From: Trichobilharzia regenti
Taxonomy: Eukaryota > Platyhelminthes > Trematoda > Strigeidida > Schistosomatidae
Assembly (NCBI GenBank): GCA_944472135.2
Contig: OX235264.1
Location: forward strand, 122,541,809 to 122,605,808
DNA: 64,000 nt
Direction of reading: 5' to 3'
Shown: one piece after another, positions 12,390-23,531 of the stretch
Numbering within the stretch: the stretch's first letter is position 1
Layout of the letters: each line of letters starts with the position of its first letter
Translations under genes and position numbers: made by a program
The notes under the pieces: model-generated
What the model saw: only the letters and a program-made list of their open reading frames with translations
Database searches by the model: none
What the model was told of the DNA's origin: nothing

Positions 12390-12715
12390 AAACTGGAGGA
12401 AGAAGCAGCCAATGAGAAAAATAGACTTTAGTTTAACACAGAGAAGACACACAGGTGATGAAAATTTCCCCAACGACCAACGTAAACAAAGTTGCAGTCA
12501 GTTTCGAATGAATACATTTGGAAAGAGTCTCTTCCTTCACCTATGCAGAAAGTAGGCATCGTTTCAACGATAGGTGAAAATCACAGATGACGATGTTAAA
12601 GCTAGTCAGAATTGGAAAGGCAAAGCAAACCTTCATCATCAATCTGAAATCAGTTTGAAAATCTCCTGCACTCTGTTAAGAGAACAAGATTCTGGTTTTT
12701 TAAAGACAAATTTTA
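12390..12715 (+). mobile_element. RTE-like LINE fragment
   Basis: The segment matches the post-RT part of other copies (worn equivalents of 'aagcatcgtttcaac' at 12551-12566 and the AFINLKSV-coding block). Both ends are truncated. Confidence 0.55.
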
Positions 12716-12854
12716 AGTCATTCATGAAAATAAAACACATAGTTGAGCGAAGACTCTCTTTTTGGAGGCAAATTCATTTTCGTAGCTGTACACTTAGAAG
12801 TATATGTATTATTTTGTATGTATGTGTACAATAAGTTTGTCAAACAAAAATACA

Positions 12855-14106
12855 ATTTGAAGAGAGAAAGAACGAACATGTTTGCAGGATAATACGAGCT
12901 CGTTTTATTTCGTGGATACTCATCAACTGCATACATCCTAAACAAAATCAAATTATAAGTTTCAAAAAAGTTTTGGAACATACTTTTTCGTAATTACTTG
13001 GAGTTATAAATATAAGGTATAAGGAACATAATTCCGGAATTTGATGTAGGTAGACAGATTATTCAGTGTCGAAAAAAAACTAATTATATATAATGGAATT
13101 AGATAAGAGGGTTTAGAGTTCAGATTACTAATTGGGAAACGTAGATTGGTTAGAGGCATAATATAGGGTCAAGGTAAGAGAACAGAGTGAATTTACACAT
13201 GTGGTGGAGAGTTTAAGAGGGTGGGGTGAATAGTGAAGTAAGTAACAAAAAACAAAAATAAATAAAATAGGATTAGGGTTACTAGGGTAGTAAAAGATTA
13301 GTCACACTATCTTTCTGTGTACAGAGATCTGGTCGAAGTCTCTTGATAGCGATGGCTTCTGCGAAACGAAGTAGCCATGGGTTTCTTTGCGTATTGATTA
13401 TTTTGAAGACATGGCTGATTTCTACTGTGTGTCCTGTGTCAATTAAATGTCTGGCGATTGCACTCGATAACACTTTTCTTCCTTTTGTATGGAGGCTCTT
13501 AGGAATGTGCTCAGAAAATCTAGTAGATGCTCTCCTCTCAGTCCTTCCTATGTACTTGTTTTCGCAGGCGCACGTGAATTGGTAAATGCAGTTGGAGTTG
13601 ACGTGAGTAGGGTACTCATCTACTTTTGACTGGGTTAATGAGCACACAGTGTTGTGAAATAGGATCACTCTGGCAGCTGGAAATGTTCTTTTTAATGCAC
13701 TTGAGATTCTTTTTTGTGTTCTTGTGGATACGTCTTCACCTTTGTAGGCTAGGCAGATGAAAACTGGTTTCTTTTCAACGGTGTCGGGTTTCGGTTTGTG
13801 GGTTTCTTCATTTCTATACTTTAAAATGAACTTTCGGGGATATCCATTCTCGATAAGGTTCTTTTCGATGACGGCGAGTTCTTCTTCAATAGTGTCTTCC
13901 GAACATATTTCTTTGCCTCTGCTGAAGAGCCTGTCCCTTATACCTTCTATTTATAACTCCAAGTAATTATGACAAAGTATGTTCCAAAACTTTTTTGAAA
14001 CTTATAATTTGATTTTGTTTAGGATGTATGCAGTTGATGAGTATCCACGAAATAAAACGAGCTCGTATTATCCTGCAAACATGTTCGTTCTTTCTCTCTT
14101 CAAACT
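12855..14106 (-). mobile_element. Penelope-like element with 175-bp inverted terminal repeats
   Basis: The arms 12855-13027 and 13932-14106 are near-perfect inverted repeats of one another. Between them the minus strand encodes the GIY-YIG end of a PLE. The arrangement fits a 5'-truncated minus copy joined head-to-head to a second copy of its own 3' terminus, a structure known for PLEs, whose terminal repeats can be direct or inverted. No target duplication was found at the outer edges. Confidence 0.78.
13282..13930 (-). pseudogene. PLE GIY-YIG endonuclease remnant
   Basis: The open frame 13282-13668 contains the endonuclease core CIYQFTCACENKYIGRTERR, then ARHLIDTGH and the region with the catalytic acid (RFAEAIAIKRL), ending in a natural stop. 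Upstream the frame continues in pieces to about 13930, with the basic inter-domain block (FICLAYKGEDVSTR-like on the minus strand near 13735-13760). The GIY-YIG motif is in good shape, but the RT domain is missing, so the protein would not support transposition alone. Confidence 0.75.
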
Positions 14107-14109
14107 GAT

Positions 14110-14450
14110 AAAGGGAACCGGTTGTATGAAAAATACAATTGGTAAGGGTTATTTTAACTAAACTGGCGAAGATTGGTAATTGAAGTTACGTAATACAAAA
14201 TCAGTCAATAAAATTTGGTGTTAATGAAATTAGTGTCGTAACAAAGGTGATGAGTTTTCACAAACAGTTGTTAAAAATAATTTATGCAATAATATGAGTA
14301 GTTTGATGATTGAATTTTACTCAGGTTACATATTGGAACAAAGTACAGAATATCAAAATTACGTAAGAATTCTAAGTGAATACAAGAATTATAAGCAATT
14401 AAAGAACTGGAAAACAAACAAAATTAGGTCATCGAAATCAACAAAGTTGT
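14110..14450 (-). mobile_element. PLE 3' non-coding region
   Basis: This stretch resembles 56140-56400, which also precedes (in + coordinates) a minus-strand PLE end. It appears to be the 3' UTR of the PLE at 14450-15480. Confidence 0.5.
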
Positions 14451-15485
14451 TACCATGACAGTAGAAGTGATTTTATATGCATAGCTCCGGTTTTTCTATG
14501 TGAATGGGCAGAGCTTCAGCTATACAAAGAAGACGAAACTGTTATGCCTTTGGTAGGTTATTCTTGACTATGTAGATAATTTTGAAGCAGAAGGCGTTTC
14601 TTGAGATGGAATGATCAGTGTCAACCAGGTGTTCAATTATCACACTCCTTATTGCACCATTATTGCCTTTTCGCGGCCATGCTGGATAGTGTTCTTGAAT
14701 CTTCTTGTATAGGGTGCGCGTCGAACGACCGGCTGGTTCCACAGCAGCAGGTGGATTGATATATGCACATGGAATGGGTCAGACGCACGATCCTGTCCTT
14801 TATGCTTCGGGTGGACCAGTGGACGACTGGAGAACACTACTCTTAGTGTTGCTGCAAAGAATGTTCTACTCAGAAAATATCGCTTGTTAAATCCCCCTTG
14901 AAGTCCTAGTTCATGTAGAGTTTTTTTCGATGCAAGTGAAGTTTCATTTCTCCAAATTCTTGGTTTGATATTTTTGTCAATGAATCTTATTGGGTATCTT
15001 TTTCAAATGAAGATTTCTCTCCGAATATCTAGTTATGTTTCTAGAAATTCGGAACTACAAATGGGTCGGATGTGGGTAGCAAGCGATTTAATTAAAGTCC
15101 GCTTTTGTTGAATGGGTACCCAGCTATAGCAGCTTGTTAGTTGACCATTCTAAGTAGGTTTTATATGGATCGATCTTCTTAGGCTCCCATCAGTTCTTCT
15201 TATTAGTTCCACATGAAGAAACGGAATTTTTGATTCGTTTTTTCTATTTTAGGGGTGAATTCTATTGCTGGATGTCAACTTTTAAATGTCTTTGACAGTA
15301 GATTGGGGTCAATGCTGTTGTTACAAATAATGCATATACCGTCTACGTATCTTTTATACAGGCGATAATTGTCAGTGCTGTGCCTTGGTGGACCTTTCTC
15401 GAGGTTTGCCAAGTAGGAATCTGATAGTAGTGAACCCAGCGGAGATCCATTGAAATACAATCTTTTTGTCAGTAGATGGTGTTGT
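14450..15485 (-). pseudogene. degraded PLE (RT core and GIY-YIG end)
   Basis: The minus strand carries the RT segment FNGSPLGSLLSDSYLANLEK followed by YVDGICII at about 15300-15460; the catalytic YVDD is altered to YVDG. A worn GIY-YIG C-terminus (RSVIIEHLVDTDH, 14542-14742) follows. Frame breaks separate the parts. A related minus copy lies at 56120-56890. Confidence 0.7.
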
Positions 15486-15684
15486 TGAAAGTGAACTGGA
15501 CATTCAGAGACTCTTCACTGAACTAAAGGTTTTGGTTTCATTATTGCCTGGATGAGAATTATACATTAGAAACAAACTTCCTTGTACGTCATGAACATCA
15601 TTTCCAACAAGATACGAAAAACTTTTATCAATAGCTGATACTTCTGCTGGCTACATATTGAAGATGAAATTATTATCGTATCAT

Positions 15685-16295
15685 AATTCCCCTGGGTTAC
15701 GAGTGGAACATAGGTCTTCAACAACGTATATCCATTTAATTCATTTTTCTACTGTCCTATTCAGCGAGATCCACCATTGCACATAATCTCTGATATCTTT
15801 ATCCTCCCCACACTATCTCCTCTGTTTCACCTTTGCACTGACGACAGCCTCATCGCTTTCTATTCGGATTTCACATGAGCGATAGCCTGGATTGTGCGTG
15901 ATGCCATTCGGTCGCCTTCTCAACGTATGCCTGAGCAATCCTCGTTTTCTCCTACAGCCGGAGTTTCTTGTTGATAATTCTTCCAAGCAGCCATTATGGA
16001 GCCAGTTAGGTGGGTTGGATACTGATCGAAATCTGTAATTTGTTGGAAATCCTTTTCGTGATGCGCAAGTCAGGTTTCTCACCAGTGTAGAAGAACTGAT
16101 TGAGTCACATTTGCATCAAAAACACAAATCTTGTTATTTATGTTGATTGAGAGCAGAATATCTCCGAACTGGTTTCAGATTGATGAAGACGTATCATGCC
16201 TTTCCAATTCCTTCTGGTCTTGGCGTACTAATCCGTTCTACCCCTAGGTGAAGCGATGCTTCTTAGACACTTGCCGTAATTGACCTATGTCAGAT
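15685..16295 (-). mobile_element. RTE-like LINE copy, 3' portion
   Basis: The 3' end near 15690-15720 shows the reverse complement of the family's short UTR ('gtggaacatagg'). The remnant frame continues through the C-terminal region. It is interrupted at 16309 by a PLE and resumes at about 17183. Confidence 0.65.
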
Positions 16296-16308
16296 CTCTC
16301 CAATGGGT
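16296..16308. repeat. 13-bp target-site duplication, left copy
   Basis: ctctccaatgggt is repeated exactly at 17182-17194, bounding the PLE between them. Confidence 0.85.
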
Positions 16309-17181
16309 TCCATTATGGGTAAATTTTGTTTTGATAAAGTCTCACAGTGTCATACAGTAATGTTTACTGATGACCATGTTTCGAGCACAATTTTTTGCTC
16401 ATAATCATATCAAGGTAATCACACGACTTCCTAAATTCATTTATATAGTTCCATTGTTTTTCTCTTGATTTTCACTTGATTTGATTGGCAGTAGTATTTT
16501 CCATATTTCAGGTATGAGTGACGAGTCATTCCTATTGCATGTGTTGGGTGTAGACTCGATGAACAAGGATTCAGTAATCAACCTCTCTCTCCACCTATCT
16601 AGATTACTTTTTAGAATTTTAACCCTCTCCCACCCTATTGTGTGGTTGTGTGTTAGCGCATGCATTGCAATTGCTGAGCTTTTTTCTAAATTACTTATCT
16701 TCTCGGGGTCAACCATTCTTACCTTAGCTAAATTTTTATGCTCTGACAATCTGACAACCCCTGACCTGCTAGTTTGACCTATGTAGTTGACCTCACAGTC
16801 ATTGCATGGTATTTTGTAAATAATATTATTTTGTCTAATTGGGTCAACTGGGTCCTTTAACCTACAGAGCTTGTCCCTGAGTGAGTTTGTAGGTTTAAAT
16901 GCGGTCAACTACATAGGAATGACTCGTCACTCATACCTGAAATATGGAAAATACTATTACCAATCAAATCAAGTGAAAATCAAGAGAAAAATAATGGAGC
17001 TATATAAATGAATTTAGGAAGTCGTGTGATTATCTTGATATGATTATGAGCAATAAATTGTGCTCGAAACATGGTCATCAGTAAACATTACTGTATGACA
17101 CTGTGAGACTTTATCAAAACAAAATTTACCCATAATGGAATTACACTCTACCACAGTGCAAACGTTTTATTCTTATATCAA
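16309..17181. mobile_element. head-to-head PLE insertion with 228-bp inverted repeats
   Basis: The arms 16308-16535 and 16913-17140 are inverted copies of a PLE 3' end with very high similarity. The centre carries the minus-strand GIY-YIG endonuclease. Exact 13-bp duplications flank the whole 873-bp unit, and RTE sequence continues on both sides, so this is one insertion into an older RTE copy, not two separate events. Confidence 0.85.
16441..16908 (-). pseudogene. PLE C-terminal GIY-YIG domain, 155 codons open
   Basis: The frame reads NNIIYKIPCNDCEVNYIGQT followed by SRSG and SEHKNL, then MHALTHNHTIGW and ERLITESLFIES with the expected conserved Glu, and ends shortly before the element terminus. 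It lacks the RT part because the copy is cut at the head-to-head junction near 16912. The intact frame suggests a fairly recent origin. Confidence 0.8.
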
Positions 17182-17194
17182 CTCTCCAATGGGT
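17182..17194. repeat. 13-bp target-site duplication, right copy
   Basis: Exact repeat of 16296-16308. Confidence 0.85.
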
Positions 17195-17330
17195 GTTGAT
17201 TAGTGTTGGTTGTTGTTGTTGGTGCTGTTGGTTGGTTTTTATCTTAATAACTTCTGTCTTCTTTGTGTTTACTAGCAGTCTTGTCTTCTCTGCCAGCCTC
17301 TTTAACTATTTAGTTGGTTTTCTTTAGTAA
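17183..17330 (-). mobile_element. continuation of the RTE-like copy split by the PLE
   Basis: A (GTT)n-rich block at 17205-17235 matches the glutamine/asparagine-encoding stretch of other RTE copies, followed by the KTxLLVNTKKTEV-like region. This joins 15685-16295 once the PLE is removed. Confidence 0.65.
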
Positions 17331-17399
17331 GTCTAATAATTGGCTAGAGGAAATAATTGGTGACAAGCAGCTATAAGGGTGATCAAACCAAAAAGAAAT

Positions 17400-17680
17400 T
17401 GCTCATGAAATATGTTGACGTAAATGGAGATAGTTTGAGCGCACGCTGACGATGCCGGTGAACGGCAGGGTACGCTAGGCCATCGAGTGTAACCTGAGTG
17501 GGAAACGACGAGTTGGATATTGTTTTGAGGGTCATATGGAATGAGGTTGTAAAAGCTGGAGGTGATGAGACACCAAGGGAATTCGCGAGGCTATCTAAAT
17601 AGGACTTAGGAGGCAGAATCCAATGTAGATGTCCTATTTTAACCTCATATTCCATTTAAAATCCAAGAATTATTATTATT
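17400..17680 (+). mobile_element. RTE-like 3' fragment
   Basis: The plus strand shows the C-terminal RTE block (GKRRVG-coding near 17490-17515) and ends near 17680 in a short AT-rich tail. It abuts the 3' end of the minus copy that starts at 17685, so the two are tail-to-tail. Confidence 0.55.
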
Positions 17681-17684
17681 ATTT

Positions 17685-18565
17685 CCTGTAATTCCTAGAG
17701 GAACATAGGGCTTCAGACACACGTCTGCATGGCGTTCGATTCAGTACCAACGTTTTTACGTGACTCCACGTCTGCCTACACGCTTTCATCTCCTTTTCGA
17801 ATGATCTCCTCCATGTCATCCTCGTAGTAACAACCAACTCGTCACTTCTTATTCGGGTTGCACTCGGGCAATGGTGTGGACTGCGATGTTACTCATTTGA
17901 TGGTTTGTTTTCTCAGGGTGTGGCCAATCCACCTCCACTTCTTCCTGCATATTTTTTGCATAATTGATTCTTGGTTTATCTGCTCCTAGCGATTCCTGTT
18001 GCTGATCATTTCTGGCCGGCTGTCAGATCTTTAGTATTGAGCAAAGACTGATGTTGTGCGAAGTACTCTTCATGACGCGCCAAGTCTCTGATCCGTATAG
18101 TAAGTAGCATTGACCTCATTTTGCAGTCGAATATCCGGATCTTATTTATCGATAATTCTCGCTAGAATACCCTTATCAGTTCCATCCACCTGTAGTTGAC
18201 TCGATGCTTCTCAGGTAGGTAGGTAGGTAGGTAGGTAGGTAGGTGAAGGGGGTTGCTTCTTTCAGATTTCTCCCATCTCTTGTTATTGTTGTTGTTGACC
18301 AGCAGTCTTCATCACCTCCGTCTTTTCTATGTTCACCTGAAGTCCTATCTTCCCTGGATGCTTCTTGTGTCAGCTTGTTGCTTTCCGCCTGCATATCTTG
18401 CAGTTAGTCAGAAATCAGACACATATATCATTGCCAAAGTGGAGATCCTCCAAGTTGTTGTATGTGTGCCCATTTTATGCCTGTCTCCTAGTCGCCCGAT
18501 GCTCTGTCTCTCGCGTCATCCAGTCTACCACAATCAGGAAAGCTCACAGAAGATAATAAGGAGCA
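17685..18565 (-). mobile_element. RTE-like LINE copy carrying an AGGT microsatellite
   Basis: The 3' end at 17685-17720 contains the reverse complement of the family tail (TTCCTCTAGGAAT). Moving right it covers the C-terminal block, the ARI-GKAR region and the Tyr-Leu-Gly-Ser segment, which is replaced by a tetranucleotide expansion at 18213-18244. RT remnants reach about 18565. It is not functional. Confidence 0.7.
18213..18244. repeat. (AGGT)8 microsatellite
   Basis: Eight perfect AGGT units lie inside the RTE copy at the place encoding TYLGS in intact copies. Confidence 0.95.
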
Positions 18566-19257
18566 GTTTTGCCGCCTTACTCCCGTCTTCACAAAATCCA
18601 TGGAAATATAATATTAGTAGTATACATGTTATTAATGAAATCTGAACCACACGAAGTATGCATTCCATCGACAAATATCACAAATCACTCCATAACAACT
18701 TCAGCAGACTTCTTCTCATAACATTTAGCTGTAAAAATAAGCAAACATCATGTGTAAGCTTTAAACTTTGTAAAAATAGATTTGACAGCAAAATGCGCTT
18801 ATTTATTTAGGGTTAAGAAATGCCAGAGATTTTTTGTAAACGAAGAAACATATTTCCTGCCTGTTGACGTTGTAATAATATTGTATGGATATTATGTAAC
18901 AACGAGGCAGCTATTCACCCCTGAATTATATAGTCAATTAGTAAGTCAGGGTGGAATTAAAGGGATACAAGGAAGTATAAAATAGGTCAAGAGCTGTCAA
19001 AAAAAAACTGAAACTGACATTATGGTCTTATTGATAAAAATAAAAATAGTATTAATAATAATAACACTCATTTGAAATATCCACGTAACTGGAACACAGG
19101 TTATAAGAAAAAAACATTATTGAGGTCAGTTTGAAGTAAAGGCTAACAGAGAATATTTTGGAATTCGCGGTTTCCATTGATATTCGAAAGATACTATACG
19201 TGCAATGTGGTGGTAGAGTATAACTTCATCATCTATAAGATTTTGAGAAATCACACA
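18566..19257. other. unassigned AT-rich DNA
   Basis: No gene was recognised. The right edge (from about 19210) shows diverged PLE terminus ('gtggtagagtataact'). Confidence 0.4.
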
Positions 19258-20803
19258 GTGTTTGGTGTACAGTAATATTAACTGATGACCACGTTTCAAG
19301 CACTATTGATTGCCACTCGTAGTCATATCAAGTTACTCACATAACTTTGTAGTTCATTTATATACATGAGTGGAATTGATGATTAAACATTTGATTGAAT
19401 AAAATCAATACAGGATAATTTACACTCAGAAATAATAACAATAATAATATGAGTGTTATCAATCAAATACAATAATCAGATGGGAAATAAGACGAGTGTT
19501 TTTATAGTCAAAATAAATAAGTAACTTCTTAGGATGTTATGATGATGTACGTGAATTGAAATAGAATTTCAAGATTATTTACTCTCCTTCTCTGAACTGA
19601 CTGACTGACTGGTGGTAATACTATCTTCCATGGATATTTCTGGTATTTGCATTGAGTCATTTCTGTTGCATGTGTTGTGTTGGGTACGTAGATTCAATGA
19701 ACCAGGAAGGATTCAGTAATCAATCTCTCTCTTTCTCTCTACCTGTATACATATATTACTTACTAGAATCTCCTCCCCACCCTATTGTGTGTGACTGTGT
19801 GATGTTAGTGCATGCAATGCAATGTAGTGTTGAGCTCTCTTCCGAATTACTTATCTTCTCGGAGTCAATCATTCTAACCTTGGCTAAATTCTTTTGTCCT
19901 CACAGAAAATCTGACCAGCACGCCGGATCTACTAGTTTCACCTATGTAGTTAGCTGATTTACCTCACAGTCATTTCAAGGTATTTTGTAAATTGTATTAT
20001 TTTGTTTAATTGTGTCCACAGAATTTGTATCCGATAGAGTTTGTAGGTTTGAATGCCACTTTAATTCCTGCCTTATTGAAAATCCTGTTTATTGTGAGGT
20101 AAATCAGCTAACTACATAGGTGAAACTAGTAGATCCGGCGTGCTGATCAGATTGTCAGTGAGGACAAAAGAATTTAGCTAAGGTTAGAATGATTGACTCC
20201 GAGATGATAAGTAATTCGGAAGAGAGCTCAACACTACATTGCATTGCATGCACTAACATCACACAGTCACACACAATAGGGTGGGGAGGAGATTCTAGTA
20301 AGTAATATATGTATACAGGTAGAGAGAAGGAGACAGATTGATTACTGAATCCTGCCTGGTTCATCGAATCTACGCACCCAACACAACACATGCAACAGAA
20401 ATGACTCAATGCAAATACCAGAAATATCCATGGAAGATAGTATTACCACCAGTCAGTCAGTCAGTTCAGAGAAGGAGAGTAAATAATCTTGAAATTCTAT
20501 TTCAATTCACGTACATCATCATAACATCCTAAGAAGTTACTTATTTATTTTGACTATAAAAACACTCGTCTTATTTCCCATCTGATTATTGTATTTGATT
20601 GATAACACTCATATTATTATTGTTATTATTTCTGAGTGTAAATTATCCTGTATTGATTTTATTCAATCAAATGTTTAATCATCAATTCCACTCATGTATA
20701 TAAATGAACTACAAAGTTATGTGAGTAACTTGATATGACTACGAGTGGCAATCAATAGTGCTTGAAACGTGGTCATCAGTTAATATTACTGTACAACAAA
20801 CAC
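19258..20803. mobile_element. 711-bp inverted repeat made of two PLE 3' ends
   Basis: Arm 19258-19968 and arm 20093-20803 are the same length and differ at only a few positions by eye. The 124-bp spacer continues PLE sequence of the left copy. Each arm holds the end of a GIY-YIG PLE gene pointing away from the centre: minus-strand on the left and plus-strand on the right, both 5'-truncated. The mirrored frames at 19652-19957 (+) and 20155-20409 (-) are antisense shadows and not genes. A transcript through this locus would fold into a long hairpin. Confidence 0.85.
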
Positions 20804-21660
20804 GATGTGGATTATCAAACTAAATTCTTATCCATTTTGGAGTTACAATAAGGCATGTTACAAAGCCAATCAAATCTGCTAGAATATAAGTGAAATAGAA
20901 TGGTAAACGTTTAACTCTAATGTATTCAAATAGCCTGACGAGGATGACATGTCTCATGCCGTCGATCTTATTGTTCACCCATATCTGAAACATCACGTAG
21001 ACATAAGTGATGAAAACGCACACTTTTGAATTAATTGATATGCATAGATTTCTACCTGAGGTCGACCTATAATCGCACTCAAATCGTTCAAAACTAAATC
21101 CATTTAAATATCTTATTGTTGATTTTAATTTCCAATGCTAACAAGATTTGTGTAGACCAAATCAGTGCCAAGAGGAATGTGTTGTTGACGGCACTGTAAC
21201 CGGGTGTAGATAGGATGTTTTCGACCGTTATGTAGGTTTCTCATCGAATCACTTATGGTCAAAGAGATTATTTCCTGATTGACTTAGAATATGCACCCAG
21301 CATAGTATTTCTAGGCGAAGACTCTAATAAAATGTTGAGTCTTCTGAACACTTTGAGCAGCATTCCTCAGATGTTTAGCGTGTGATTAACTAGCTCCTGT
21401 CAAATGTCAGGTGATGGTACAGGATCGGAATGGAATACATTGATTCCTAGATTAAAGATAGGCAGGAATGAATTGGTAGAGCGTGTTGACCACCCCACTT
21501 TTTTTTACTATATTGTATACTAATGTATTAATAAAAACAGCTTAACTATGTCATACATGTAGTAACTTTGAAAAATATATTCTTTATCGTAATTACGCTC
21601 TGGAACTAAGTGATTACATCAATAATAAATTTATGGATAAACTTATCGTAACACTTATCC
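20804..21660. other. unassigned DNA
   Basis: The first ~60 bases resemble the worn PLE terminus. Beyond that no gene or repeat was recognised. Confidence 0.4.
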
Positions 21661-21663
21661 ATT

Positions 21664-21856
21664 GTGCGTCGGTGGCACAGTGGTTAGGACTCTCGCCGAC
21701 CATACACATGGTCCGGGGTTCGAGCCCACGCCGGCGCACACCTGATATCTATGGTCGGCCTGCAAAATTTGGGCTACCGATATCCATGCTGAAAATTCCA
21801 TACTTGTACCAAAAATACAGTGTTGAATCAAGCTGTAAATAAAAAAATAAAAAAAA
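21664..21856 (+). mobile_element. tRNA-headed SINE, LINE-tailed type (copy 2)
   Basis: The best-preserved head in the window: GTGCGTCGGTGGCACAGTGG with A-box-like TGGCACAGTGG and B box GGTTCGAGCCC. The 3' tail has GCTGAAAATTCC and GAATCAAGCTGTAA, then an A-rich end. Pol III transcription is expected from the promoter boxes. Confidence 0.87.
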
Positions 21857-21929
21857 GAACATTCTTGTTAGAAACCAGTTTATTTTAACACGTTAGTGGT
21901 TGCATCATGAGCTGGTGTCAGTTAGACAG

Positions 21930-22075
21930 TCATTGGAAAACCCGCAGGGACATCTGTTTCAACCTAATTTGGGACTCCTGGGAAGTATGTACCCACTGAC
22001 AGGGTTTGAACCTTAATTAGTTGCCAACTAACTCCGACTTCTGCTAAGTCATGTGGCCACTAGGGGAAAAGCAAG
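21930..22075 (-). mobile_element. hammerhead-type SINE, worn copy
   Basis: The minus strand shows a tRNA-like B box (GGTTCAAACCC) followed by AGTCCCAAATTAGG, GAAACAGATGTCC and TTTTCCAATG, the order seen in the copy at 59.2 kb. The catalytic CUGANGA is lost (reads CCCAGGA). Confidence 0.6.
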
Positions 22076-22164
22076 GTGGGTGGGAAATCAAATATTCGTT
22101 GATTACATTGGCTAGTGGATGCGTTATATGGTGAATAGGTGCGACTTGGAATTCATGTACTAGC

Positions 22165-22345
22165 GATTAGATTGGTTCCCAGAGGCTGAATGGTCTACAT
22201 GCTAGCTCTTCTTGAGCTTGGAAGGCCCTACGTTCGAACCATGTCAGTTGGTGAGTACTACCAATGAGTCACAGAGTAGGATGTTGTAGCCCAAGTTTCA
22301 TGAGGAAGTTCTGCAACCAGTAAAATCCCTGTAAATCAACACCTG
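22165..22345 (+). mobile_element. hammerhead-type SINE, worn copy
   Basis: Head with GGCTGAATGG (A box) and CGTTCGAACC (B box), followed by a very degraded ribozyme region (ATGAGTCACAGAGTAGG). Confidence 0.55.
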
Positions 22346-22469
22346 AACCTTAGCGATTACTTGGTGTTAACGGAAGACGATTTCTCAGCCTGTAGTAAAA
22401 CACCAGTGAAATGAAGCATTTCGGTGATGATACTAAATACTGCGTCAAATATGCTTGACTACAGTATTG

Positions 22470-22712
22470 TTTGATTGGTTGGAGGATTTCATTATGAACT
22501 GACATGCGTTACAGAACCATTGGGAAAGCTGTGTGGAGCACTGGACAGCTGTTTCGTCCTAGTTAAAGACTCTTCACAGTCAGCACTCACCATCAAGTTT
22601 CAAACTCAGGACCTTTTGGTTACAAAGCGAGCAAGCTCGAAGGGCAATAAGCCACTAGGATCCGATCCAGTGACTAGTCCACGAATACCAACTTCTGTCA
22701 ATTCATGACAGC
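22470..22712 (-). mobile_element. hammerhead-type SINE with near-complete ribozyme
   Basis: On the minus strand the segment 22538-22586 reads stem I GTGCTG, then a core with a small insertion (CTGTGAAGA instead of CUGANGA), a stem II region ending ACTAGGAC, GAAAC, AGCT, GTC and the closing strand CAGTGC. Stem I can still pair using wobble pairs. The tRNA-like head lies on the right (22600-22700). The core insertion probably blocks cleavage. Confidence 0.65.
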
Positions 22713-22799
22713 CGTATATACAACGAGCATATTGACATTCATAGAGACATGACTAGGTAATTTTCGAATGGTAATTTGCAACAAATTAACTGATTTCAA

Positions 22800-23060
22800 A
22801 GTTATTTAAAAGCTGACATCATTTAGAGAACCACTTTAGAACAGGAAAGAGTACTGGACAGCCGTTCCTTCTTAGTCTATGACTCTCCACCAGTACTCAC
22901 ACTCGGCAGCATGAAAGATTGAACGCAGAACCTTCAATGTTTGAAGGTGAGTTGATATACCATGGAGCTACCGGGTCGGAATTGAACGGCGCTCCAGTTG
23001 TATACTCTATCAAATCATGATAGCTAGCGCAACTAACAGCCAAAGGTTTTGGTGCATATC
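22800..23060 (-). mobile_element. hammerhead-type SINE, core degraded
   Basis: Stem I GTACTG/CAGTAC and the cleavage GTC are kept at 22851-22897 (minus strand), but the core reads GTGGAGA. A tRNA-like head follows to the right. Confidence 0.55.
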
Positions 23061-23530
23061 TATCCTTACGTTCGACGGTTAGACGCATAATTACCAAACA
23101 AATTCAACAATATGCAACATAAAAATAGTAAAATAAATACCAACTGCGTAAAAATAATTGTTGTATATACAAAAAATCAAAATGTCTAGTGTGGTAGGTC
23201 TCAGAAGTATTACCCAAAGAAAACCATAGTATTTACCATATTTTCCGGGTGGTCATTTTAGATAACTCATTCAGTTGTAGTATATCATTTGACATGCTCT
23301 GATTACTGACATGGAATTAATTAACTCAGATAGACATGCTATATTACTTACTTTGTATATCCGAATCTAGTAAAAATATAGAATTTTGAAAAAAATTGCG
23401 CGTTGGGAATAAGATTTATAAGCGCTTTGTTTTTGCGAACGAATAAGAAGCCGAAAACGTATTGCTTCACTGATTCTGTGCTATTTTTTACAATGCTAAT
23501 AGCTTAATAATATTAGTAATTAATGTTTCC
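23061..23530. other. unassigned AT-rich DNA
   Basis: No feature was recognised. Confidence 0.4.
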
Positions 23531-23531
23531 T

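Noticed and set aside
19652..19957. 101-codon plus-strand frame (MSHFCCMCCVG...) and its near-copy on the minus strand at 20155-20409
   Set aside because: Both are antisense shadows of the PLE GIY-YIG end in the two arms of the inverted repeat; their similarity only reflects the palindrome.
21664..21740. A true tRNA gene at the SINE head (A and B boxes present)
   Set aside because: The head does not fold as a full cloverleaf by eye, lacks an evident anticodon stem, and recurs with a SINE body at several loci.
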